NCBI GenBank assembly: GCA_031279875.1
Contig: JAITHS010000311.1
Span: forward strand, 1 to 7,086
Origin: Tannerella sp.
GTDB taxonomy: Bacteria > Bacteroidota > Bacteroidia > Bacteroidales > Tannerellaceae
Direction of reading: 5' to 3'
Length of the DNA: 7,086 nt
In this document: one piece after another, positions 1-5,528 of the stretch
Layout: every line of letters starts with the position of its first letter
Position numbering within the stretch: the stretch's first letter is position 1
Position numbers and translations under genes: made by a program
Notes under the pieces: model-generated
Databases searched by the model: none
What the model was told of the DNA's origin: nothing
The model's input: only the letters and a program-made list of their open reading frames with translations

Positions 1-999
1 GGGATCGTCTTCCATGCCGAGAACCACCTTAATGCGCGTTTGCTGATGCTGTCCGATCACTTCATCAAACACATAATCAACAGTATAGACGAACCCCATC
101 GCCACGAGCGCAAATAGCCCCGTAACAATAAACCGACCTAACAAACGACGTATAGAATAGATTATCAGCACAATAGCAAAATATATTATCAGCCCTATCG
201 TAACCCACGTAAAATCAAATAAATAGAAAAACGATGTGATGTAAGACGCTGTTGCAGAGATAATTACGGCATACAAGAAATGTTTCGCCAAAGCACGTTC
301 GCCAAACACAAATTGAAGTATTAAGAGAAGGATTACGATTATGATGCAGTGAACTATAAATTCGCCTTGCGGAGTATAAGTCCAAATCATAGTATCGAAT
401 TTCAGAATAATGACAAAAAACGTTGCTATACAGACACTTGCGAAGAGAAAATAGCCCGACATGCCTTCGCGATAGAGAGCCAGAAAAAGTGCCAGAAAGA
501 CGATAGCCGAGCCTGTTTCGCTTTGCAGTACTATAAGCAGTATGGGGGCAAAGATAATCGCTACGGCAGAAAGTAAATGCTTGAATTTTAGTGTATTAAG
601 TTCGTTATTGTCGATATATTTTGCCAGAGCGAGAGCGGTAGCAAACTTGGCAAACTCGGCCGGCTGTATCCTGATTGAATCGGTAATAACGAGCCACGAA
701 TGCGAGCCTTTGATGTCGGGCGCAACGAATATCGTAATCAACAGTAAAACAACCATGAAGCCATATAAGATATAAGAAAATGTCTCAAAAAAATGTTTGT
801 CGAGCATCATTATCAGAAAGATGAGTACTGCCGACAAACCTATCCAGATGAGTTGCATCATAGGACGTGTTTTTTCGGCAAAGAGAACCGGATTGTCGAA
901 GTTGAAACATGCGCCGCAGATACTTATAACTCCTATCGCAAGCAGGACGATGTATAATATGACGGTAACTCGGTCTATTTTAGTCTGTTGTCGTATCAT
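1..999 (-). CDS. rodA: RodA, SEDS-family peptidoglycan glycosyltransferase (3' end outside window)
   Basis: RodA polymerises lipid II into glycan strands for lateral wall growth, working in the inner membrane with PBP2. I translated 333 residues from an ATG at 999; the frame is still open at the window edge, so the C-terminal part is missing. Family landmarks are SHSWL...IRIQPAEFAK (about 99-118), matching the SEDS RWI-IQPSE-K region, and LQSETGSAIVF (158-168), matching QPDLGTA. GQHQQTRIKVVLGMEDDP (316-333) matches the extracellular loop before the GAGY motif. D332 aligns with the proposed catalytic Asp (E. coli RodA D262). About eleven hydrophobic segments precede that loop, against seven in E. 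coli RodA. The extra ones lie roughly between residues 200 and 300. The start follows an AGGAGG at 1014-1009 with a 9-nt spacer and overlaps the PBP2 gene by 20 bp, suggesting coupling. Identification is firm; the insert is read by eye. Confidence 0.95.
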   Translation of the reverse strand, partial: MIRQQTKIDRVTVILYIVLLAIGVISICGACFNFDNPVLFAEKTRPMMQLIWIGLSAVLIFLIMMLDKHFFETFSYILYGFMVVLLLITIFVAPDIKGSHSWLVITDSIRIQPAEFAKFATALALAKYIDNNELNTLKFKHLLSAVAIIFAPILLIVLQSETGSAIVFLALFLALYREGMSGYFLFASVCIATFFVIILKFDTMIWTYTPQGEFIVHCIIIVILLLILQFVFGERALAKHFLYAVIISATASYITSFFYLFDFTWVTIGLIIYFAIVLIIYSIRRLLGRFIVTGLFALVAMGFVYTVDYVFDEVIGQHQQTRIKVVLGMEDDP

Positions 1000-2878
1000 C
1001 GCTCGTGTCCTCCTTTTTCTTGATGTAATATGGCGAATTAGCCGCCGTACTCCAATTTTGCATTAATATTTCGAGATTTTTGGAACCCGGCAATACATTT
1101 CCGTAGAAATATTTTTCGAGCATCAGTTTGGCTATCGGAACTGCTACCTGCGCTCCGAAGCCGCCGTTTTCGACATAGACGGCAATGGCTACTTTCGGAT
1201 TGTTCATCGGCGCAAAAGCCATACATGCCGAGTGGTCGCGTCCATGCGGATTTTGTGCCGTGCCGGTTTTACCGCAAACTTCAATACCATACATCGACAT
1301 TGCGCGACAAGTACCGTACTGAACCGCCGCCCGCATACCCTCAACTATTATGGAATAGTAATCTTTGTCAATACCGGTCGGTTTTTTAGTCGTATATTGC
1401 GGGTCTAACGGTGTATCCTGAATTTCGTGAACTATGTGCGGCGTAATGTAATAGCCTCTGTTTGCGATTGTTGCGGCGAGGTTGCATATTTGCAGCGGCG
1501 TTGCTGTGATTTCGTTTTGACCTATTGAAATGGCTACGATAGCGCTTGAATTCCAGCGTCCTTTATACACTTTGTCGTAATATCCGCTGTTTGGGATAAA
1601 GCCGCGTCCTTCTCCCGGCAAGTCAATGCCGAGCGGATAGCCGTAGCCCTGCGCTACCATGTAGTTTTTCCATTTTGTAAGCCCTTCTTGTGGTGATTGA
1701 TAGCGCGACCGGTAGTCGAGCATTTCATGTAATCCCCAGCAAAAGAAAGCGTTACAGGAGGTAGATAATGCGGGGATGATTGACAGCGGTGAGCCGTGAA
1801 CGTGACATGCGGGATGACCGCCGAGATAGGGGTATCCGACGGCGCAGGAATAGACTTTGTTGCGGTCTATGATGCCTTCCTGCAAGAATATCAGCCCCTG
1901 CGAGGGTTTGAAAGTAGAGCCGGGAGGGTAATAACCTTTGATGGAGCGGTCGAAAAGGGGGCGTTGCGGGTTGCGTTCGAGGACGGCATGGTTGGCACCG
2001 AGATTTTTGCCGTTAAGCAGACTGGGGTCAAACGAGGGTGAGGTAACGAGGCACAAAACTTCGCCCGTAGAAGGTTCAATCATCACGATAGAGCCGGGTT
2101 TGTTGGAGAGCAGTTTTTCGCCGAGCGCCTGCAAGCCGATGTCGATAGAGAGGGTGATATTTTTGCCGGAAACGGGTTCGCGGTCTTCTTTGCCGTCGGC
2201 ATATTTGCCTTTGGTGCGTCCGTGAGCATCTCGGTAGAGTTTTTCGACGCCTTTGATTCCCCGCAAGGCGGTTTCGTAAGAGCGTTCAACCCCCGATTTG
2301 CCGATAAAATCGTTAGGGACGTAATAATTGTCGGCTTCGGTTTCTTTCTGGCTGACCTGATTGGTATAGCCGAGTATGTTCGACGCATTGACGCATCCGT
2401 ACTCACGCGTTGTGCGGTTGCGGATATAAAAACCCGGGAATTTGTAGAGTTTTTCCTGCAATACGCTGTAATCGTTTGACGATAGTTGGCTTGTCGTGAA
2501 AACCTGCGGCACATAGCGCGAGTAGCCTTTTGTTTCTTTGATTACGGAGATCCGTTTTTTGTAGTCGTCGATGGTGATGCCGAGCGTGCGGCAAAAGTCG
2601 AGCGTGTCGAATGGCTGGATGTCATGGGTTATGACCATCAGGTCGTAGGACGGTCGATTGTAAACGAGCAGATTGCCTTTGCGGTCATAAATCACTCCGC
2701 GTGAGGGATAGAGCGTGCGGCTTTGAATGGCGTTCGATTCTGCCCATTTAAGGTATTTGTCGCTCATTATTTGCAAATAAAACAGGCGAACGGCAAAAAT
2801 CAAAAACAGCATCACAACAATGCCGACTATTATCAACCTGCGGTTAGTGTATATTTGAAATCGTCCGAAATTATCCAC
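980..2878 (-). CDS. mrdA: Penicillin-binding protein 2, elongasome transpeptidase (class B PBP)
   Basis: PBP2 is the DD-transpeptidase that cross-links glycan made by RodA during cell elongation. It is anchored by one N-terminal helix with its body in the periplasm. Numbered from a GTG start at 2878 (632 residues), the order is: short cytoplasmic tail, membrane helix about 15-30, pedestal/dimerisation region with YPSRGVIYDRKGNLL at about 57-71, then the transpeptidase domain from about 240. Active-site motifs are intact: STFK (S321 nucleophile, K324), SCN (374-376) and KTGTAQ (537-542). A Cys/His-rich stretch (C345, H355, C358, H359, H361) and C375 may bind metal. The GTG is preferred because AGGA lies 10 nt upstream and the overlap with mreD becomes 8 bp, as at mreC/mreD. 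An in-frame TTG at 2908 would add 10 residues but has no ribosome site; a TGA lies three codons upstream of it. Family is certain and the start is likely. Confidence 0.96.
   Translation of the reverse strand: MDNFGRFQIYTNRRLIIVGIVVMLFLIFAVRLFYLQIMSDKYLKWAESNAIQSRTLYPSRGVIYDRKGNLLVYNRPSYDLMVITHDIQPFDTLDFCRTLGITIDDYKKRISVIKETKGYSRYVPQVFTTSQLSSNDYSVLQEKLYKFPGFYIRNRTTREYGCVNASNILGYTNQVSQKETEADNYYVPNDFIGKSGVERSYETALRGIKGVEKLYRDAHGRTKGKYADGKEDREPVSGKNITLSIDIGLQALGEKLLSNKPGSIVMIEPSTGEVLCLVTSPSFDPSLLNGKNLGANHAVLERNPQRPLFDRSIKGYYPPGSTFKPSQGLIFLQEGIIDRNKVYSCAVGYPYLGGHPACHVHGSPLSIIPALSTSCNAFFCWGLHEMLDYRSRYQSPQEGLTKWKNYMVAQGYGYPLGIDLPGEGRGFIPNSGYYDKVYKGRWNSSAIVAISIGQNEITATPLQICNLAATIANRGYYITPHIVHEIQDTPLDPQYTTKKPTGIDKDYYSIIVEGMRAAVQYGTCRAMSMYGIEVCGKTGTAQNPHGRDHSACMAFAPMNNPKVAIAVYVENGGFGAQVAVPIAKLMLEKYFYGNVLPGSKNLEILMQNWSTAANSPYYIKKKEDTSDDTTTD
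1009..1014 (-). promoter_or_regulatory. Shine-Dalgarno of rodA inside the PBP2 gene
   Basis: A perfect AGGAGG on the minus strand lies 9 nt before the rodA ATG at 999. It sits within the last codons of the upstream PBP2 gene, in its Lys/Glu/Asp tail. It supports the 999 start and coupled re-initiation at the 20-bp overlap. The same bases encode Lys-Glu-Asp, so some of the match could be coding coincidence. Confidence 0.7.
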
Positions 2879-3389
2879 TTTTTGATTTTCCTGTGTTAAA
2901 TGCTTCAATAATAAATATCAACAAACATGTGAGGATAATGCCGGAGCTGATGCGGACAAGCATGTAAAGCGGCTCGAAAAGCGTGAAAGCCTCTGTTAAA
3001 TAGAGAGTTACAATATGTATGACGGCGAGTGAAAACGCATATTGCGCAAATTTGGTGAAGCCAAACAGATTGTATGACGGGATACTGTCTTCGGGCATTT
3101 CGCGCAGGTCAAACATGGCTTTGAGCAACGGCAGACGCATAAAACCGGTAAATGTTGCGGCTGCGGCGTGCATCCCGAAGGTGTTTGAGAAAATGTCAAC
3201 CGTCAAGCCGAGCAGGAAGCCGATGATTACTGAGTACATGCGGTTGATGTTGAGGGGCATTTTGATAATGACATGGATATAAATGAACGGGGTAATGAAC
3301 CCGAAAAGGCGTATGTTGTTCATTATCAGCACTTGGAGCACTACAAAGATGATAAAATAGATGACTGTACGACGGCTTATTCTAATCAT
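2871..3389 (-). CDS. mreD: MreD, rod shape-determining membrane protein
   Basis: MreD is a small integral inner-membrane protein of the elongasome that works with MreC and is needed for lateral wall synthesis; its biochemical activity is not settled. The product has 172 residues, usual for the family, and is strongly hydrophobic. Likely membrane segments are at about 8-24, 30-45, 51-67, 72-90, 111-132 and 142-163. The stretch GLTVDIFSNTFGMHAAAATF (61-80) followed by RLPLL (85-89) is the most recognisable family signature. The ATG at 3389 overlaps the mreC stop by 8 bp and has GGGAGG 9 nt upstream, so translation is probably coupled to mreC. The 3' end overlaps the start of the PBP2 gene. Position between mreC and the PBP2 gene supports the call, since MreD sequences are poorly conserved. 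Confidence 0.93.
   Translation of the reverse strand: MIRISRRTVIYFIIFVVLQVLIMNNIRLFGFITPFIYIHVIIKMPLNINRMYSVIIGFLLGLTVDIFSNTFGMHAAAATFTGFMRLPLLKAMFDLREMPEDSIPSYNLFGFTKFAQYAFSLAVIHIVTLYLTEAFTLFEPLYMLVRISSGIILTCLLIFIIEAFNTGKSKSG
2889..2892 (-). promoter_or_regulatory. Probable ribosome binding site deciding the PBP2 GTG start
   Basis: AGGA on the minus strand, within AGGAAA, stands 10 nt before the GTG at 2878 and lies in the last codons of mreD. The upstream TTG candidate at 2908 is preceded only by AT-rich sequence with no purine block. Spacing resembles the mreD and rodA sites (9 nt). A four-base match is weak on its own. Confidence 0.5.
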
Positions 3390-4266
3390 TTTTTCTAACC
3401 TCCCGTTCTAATGCCGTCTGCTCGTCGGCCATTGTGTTGGAGATGACGCATAACGAGCCAAGCGATTGAAAATCAGTTGATAGCCGCACTTTGAGTGAAA
3501 AGAAGTTGTCGTCTTTCTGGCGGTCGTAGGATTCTACCGTTCCTACCATGACGGACGGCGGGAAAGCGGGCGTCATGCCGGTAGTAACGACAGTGTCGCC
3601 TGCTTGAAATGTTGCGTGTGAGGGCAGTTCTTCGAGGTAGGCGTATTTAACGTCGTTGTTTTTCCACTTTAACGAGCCGAAAAAATGTGTGTCTTTGACT
3701 TTGCAACTCACTCTTAATTTGGAACTTAACAGCGAGATGACTACCGACATGTTGTTGCTGACTGTTGTTACGATGCCGATAACGCCTTTTGGGGAAACGA
3801 CGCCCATATCGGGTTTGATGCCGTCTTTGGATCCTTTGTTGATTGTGATGTAGTTGTTGAGATAGGAGGTTGAGTTGTTGATGACGTCGGCTGTGATATA
3901 GTTGTATTTGTGTGATTTTCCGGCTTTTACAATGCTATCGACAGGTACGGAGTCGTTGAGGATGAGGGCGTTGAAGTCGGTCTTGTTAGTGTTGAGAGCG
4001 GCTATTTGTCGGCGTAAATCAATAACTTCCGATTCGAGGGCGCCATAGCGTTCTACAAGGTCGCGGTTAGTGCCGGCAAGTTCGAGATATGCGAAAACGG
4101 AGTGGGCCGTTGCCGAAATCTTGCTGGTAATGTTGTTTGCCGATGTGAGTATCATGCTGTGCTGATAGACGTTGTTGTGATATAGAAGCGTAAACGAAAA
4201 GATTTCACACAGGATAAAAACTATCCAGTGTCTTTTTTCGATTATGAACTCTATCAGTCTTTGCAT
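3382..4266 (-). CDS. mreC: MreC, elongasome scaffold protein
   Basis: MreC is a bitopic inner-membrane protein whose periplasmic part binds PBP2 and is thought to help activate the RodA-PBP2 synthase. The 294-residue product has a short basic cytoplasmic end, one membrane helix at about 13-30, a probable coiled coil at about 62-95 (LERYGALESEVIDLRRQIA-like heptads), and then the beta-rich periplasmic domain. Family signatures are NKGSKDGIKPDMGVVSPKG (143-161) with GVIGIVTTVS, and GDTVVTTGMTPAFPPSVMVG (223-242). The last residues are charged. The ATG at 4266 lies 2 bp beyond the mreB stop, but no Shine-Dalgarno is visible before it. The 3' end overlaps mreD by 8 bp. Length and domain order match ordinary MreC proteins, and nothing looks broken. 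Confidence 0.96.
   Translation of the reverse strand: MQRLIEFIIEKRHWIVFILCEIFSFTLLYHNNVYQHSMILTSANNITSKISATAHSVFAYLELAGTNRDLVERYGALESEVIDLRRQIAALNTNKTDFNALILNDSVPVDSIVKAGKSHKYNYITADVINNSTSYLNNYITINKGSKDGIKPDMGVVSPKGVIGIVTTVSNNMSVVISLLSSKLRVSCKVKDTHFFGSLKWKNNDVKYAYLEELPSHATFQAGDTVVTTGMTPAFPPSVMVGTVESYDRQKDDNFFSLKVRLSTDFQSLGSLCVISNTMADEQTALEREVRKND
3399..3404 (-). promoter_or_regulatory. Shine-Dalgarno of mreD inside the mreC 3' end
   Basis: GGGAGG on the minus strand stands 9 nt before the mreD ATG at 3389 and lies in the last codons of mreC (Arg-Glu-Val region). It supports that start and coupling across the 8-bp gene overlap. Confidence 0.65.
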
Positions 4267-4268
4267 AC

Positions 4269-5291
4269 TTAAGTTCGATACAAGAAGTTGAACCTGTTAA
4301 GATTTTTTAACGCAATACCTGTCCCGCGTGCTACTGCGCGCAGAGGGTCTTCGGCGACCTTAAACTTGATATTTATTTTCTCTGTAAGCCTCTTGTCAAG
4401 TCCGCGCATCAATGCTCCTCCGCCTGTCAGGTGTATTCCGTTCTTAACGATGTCGGTATATAACTCCGGCGGGGTATTTTCGAGGGTGTTCATCACTGCC
4501 CCTTCTACTTTCTGTATTGATTTGTCGAGGCAATGTGCTATCTCCTGATACGATACGGATACTTTTATCGGCATGGAAGTGAGTACGTTAGCGCCTTCGA
4601 GGTCGTAATCGTCGGGCGGATTGTCGAGTTTGGTCAATACCGAGCCGACGTTGATTTTGATTTCTTCGGCGGTAACTTCGCCTACTTTGAGGCTGTGTTG
4701 ACGGCGCATGTATTCCATTATGTCGGCTGTAAAGGCATCTCCGGCAGTACGTATAGATGTTTTGGTAACGATTCCGCCGAGCGAAATAACGGCTACTTCG
4801 GTTGTTCCGCCGCCGATGTCAACTATCATATTGCCTATCGGTTCTTCTACTTTGAGGTCGATGCCGACAGCCGCCGCCATAGGTTCGTCGATGAGATATA
4901 CTTCTTTGCCGCCGGCTCGTTCGGACGAATCTCTGACGGCGCGACGCTCTACCTGTGTAGCGCCTGACGGTACGCATATCACTATGCGCAACGGTGGTTG
5001 AAACCAACTTCTGCGGGTGTTAAGCATCTTAATCATACCTTTAATCATCTGCTCGGCGGCATAGAAATCGGCTATCACGCCGTCACCAAGCGGACGGATA
5101 GTCCGTATTTCGGGATTGGTGCGCTGGTGCATCAGTTGTGCTTTTTTGCCGACGGCTATTACTTTGTCGGTCTTGTTGTCTAACGCTACTACCGACGGCT
5201 CGTCAACCATTATCTTGTCTTCGCAAATGATAATCGTGTTTGCCGTTCCAAGGTCTATCGCGATGTCTTTTGTAAATGAAAAAAATCCCAT
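4269..5291 (-). CDS. mreB: MreB, bacterial actin homologue
   Basis: MreB is the ATP-binding actin-like protein that forms membrane-bound filaments and orients the elongasome. The 340-residue product from the ATG at 5291 has the standard length. It opens with MGFFSFTKD, suitable as the membrane-binding amphipathic end. The nucleotide site is complete: phosphate-1 loop DLGTANT (13-19), IDEPMAAAVG (134-143, including the catalytic-type Glu 136), phosphate-2 loop DIGGGTTEVAV (158-168), and adenosine motif LTGGGALMRG (288-297). The frame stays open upstream to 5399, but those 36 codons translate a repeat-rich leader with no MreB likeness, so I reject the longer form. The gene is the first of the elongasome genes, 237 bp after purH and 2 bp before mreC. 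Its leader has no Shine-Dalgarno and is A/C-rich. The family call is certain. Confidence 0.98.
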   Translation of the reverse strand: MGFFSFTKDIAIDLGTANTIIICEDKIMVDEPSVVALDNKTDKVIAVGKKAQLMHQRTNPEIRTIRPLGDGVIADFYAAEQMIKGMIKMLNTRRSWFQPPLRIVICVPSGATQVERRAVRDSSERAGGKEVYLIDEPMAAAVGIDLKVEEPIGNMIVDIGGGTTEVAVISLGGIVTKTSIRTAGDAFTADIMEYMRRQHSLKVGEVTAEEIKINVGSVLTKLDNPPDDYDLEGANVLTSMPIKVSVSYQEIAHCLDKSIQKVEGAVMNTLENTPPELYTDIVKNGIHLTGGGALMRGLDKRLTEKINIKFKVAEDPLRAVARGTGIALKNLNRFNFLYRT

Positions 5292-5324
5292 AAATGTATT
5301 GTTGTTTTGTTGTTTGTTTTTTGT
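5292..5324 (-). promoter_or_regulatory. G-free A/C-rich leader of mreB
   Basis: The 33 nt just before the mreB ATG contain, on the coding strand, only A, C and a few T, with no G at all. They therefore hold no Shine-Dalgarno and should be unstructured as RNA. Bacteroidota are known to rely on A-rich, unstructured leaders rather than Shine-Dalgarno pairing, so this is a plausible initiation region. That function is inferred. Confidence 0.5.
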
Positions 5325-5360
5325 TTGTTTCCTTGTCCCCTTGTCTCCTCGTCTCCTTGC
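5325..5360. repeat. Tandem array, 8-bp period (copy A)
   Basis: Four and a half 8-bp units of the form TYGTYYCC run in register on the plus strand, starting at 5325, 5333, 5341 and 5349 with a partial unit at 5357. The strand asymmetry is almost complete, with pyrimidines plus G on one strand. The array lies in the presumed 5' untranslated region of mreB and shares its unit with the array at 5484-5524. Function is unknown. Confidence 0.75.
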
Positions 5361-5412
5361 AAACATAATGCAAACTATATGCAGGCCATATGTAAACATA
5401 ATGTAAATAAAT
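5358..5412. repeat. Tandem array, 11-bp period, upstream of mreB
   Basis: Five consecutive 11-bp units resembling TGYAAACATAA on the plus strand begin at 5358, 5369, 5380, 5391 and 5402. Units 1 and 4 differ by one base, unit 3 is the most diverged, and unit 5 is AT-rich. The period is close to one helical turn, so equivalent bases face the same side of the DNA. The array carries the best promoter-like sequences of the gap. Protein binding is possible but not shown. Confidence 0.65.
5360..5367 (-). promoter_or_regulatory. Candidate -7 element of a Bacteroidota-type promoter for mreB
   Basis: TATGTTTG on the minus strand fits the Bacteroidota -7 consensus TAnnTTTG exactly and would place the transcript start about 60 nt before the mreB ATG. 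No TTTG -33 element is found at the usual 19-21 nt upstream, which weakens the call. A near match, TATGTTTA, lies at 5400-5393. Both motifs fall inside the 11-bp array, so the match could come from the repeat unit. Confidence 0.3.
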
Positions 5413-5445
5413 TCTTAATTCTTAATTTTTAATTCTTAATTAACC
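5411..5445. repeat. AT-rich tandem array, 7-bp period
   Basis: Four 7-bp units begin at 5411, 5418, 5425 and 5432: three are ATTCTTA and the third is ATTTTTA. A diverged fifth unit, ATTAACC, ends at 5445. On the minus strand it reads TAAGAAT/TAAAAAT and lies upstream of the promoter-like sequences of mreB, where AT-rich DNA could act as an upstream element. That role is inferred. Confidence 0.7.
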
Positions 5446-5448
5446 CCT

Positions 5449-5484
5449 AACCACTTGCAGGGTTTTTAAACCACTGCAAGGGTT
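5449..5484. repeat. 36-nt element, at once inverted and direct repeat; possible purH terminator hairpin
   Basis: On the plus strand AACC (5449-5452) pairs with GGTT (5481-5484), CTTGCAG (5454-5460) with CTGCAAG (5474-5480), and GGTT (5461-5464) with AACC (5469-5472). This gives a 15-bp stem with two single-base bulges (5453, 5473) and a 4-nt loop. Because each arm is nearly self-palindromic, the element also reads as a direct repeat with a 20-bp step. It lies about 45 nt after the purH stop, where a terminator would be expected. No T-tract follows on the minus strand, so intrinsic termination is uncertain. Confidence 0.6.
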
Positions 5485-5524
5485 TGTCCCTCGTCCCCTT
5501 GTCCCCTCGTTCCCTCGTTCCCTT
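5484..5524. repeat. Tandem array, 8-bp period (copy B), with a G-quadruplex motif on the minus strand
   Basis: Four full units of the form TYGTYYCC begin at 5491, 5499, 5507 and 5515 on the plus strand. A 7-nt unit precedes them at 5484 and a 2-nt remnant follows. On the minus strand, which is the transcript sense for purH, this gives five runs of three to four G with 4-5 nt loops, meeting the usual G-quadruplex pattern. It starts a few nucleotides after the purH stop. The unit matches copy A at 5325-5360. Confidence 0.75.
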
Positions 5525-5528
5525 CAAC

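Noticed and set aside
349..1066. Three short plus-strand open frames at the left end
   Set aside because: They are antisense to rodA and the end of the PBP2 gene. The minus-strand frame reads through as a clear RodA protein.
2083..2514. 143-codon minus-strand frame inside the PBP2 gene
   Set aside because: It is an alternative frame of a gene with intact transpeptidase motifs, and its composition is low-complexity Arg/Thr/Pro/Ser-rich.
3382..3389. Programmed frameshift joining mreC and mreD
   Set aside because: mreC ends normally, mreD has its own ATG and Shine-Dalgarno, and no slippery sequence is seen; an ordinary coupled overlap explains it.
4533..4967. 144-codon open frame on the plus strand opposite mreB
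   Set aside because: It lies wholly antisense to a highly conserved gene, has no recognisable domain or ribosome site, and is explained by codon bias on the other strand.
5292..5399. 36-residue N-terminal extension of MreB from an ATG at 5399
   Set aside because: It translates the tandem-repeat leader, has no MreB similarity, and the internal MGFFSF start gives the normal family length.
5325..5524. CRISPR-like array in the purH-mreB gap
   Set aside because: Units are only 7-11 bp with no spacers between them; these are simple tandem repeats.
5325..5524. Insertion sequence or MITE remnant flanked by the two 8-bp arrays
   Set aside because: There are no terminal inverted repeats, target duplications or transposase fragments. 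The shared 8-bp unit alone is not enough.
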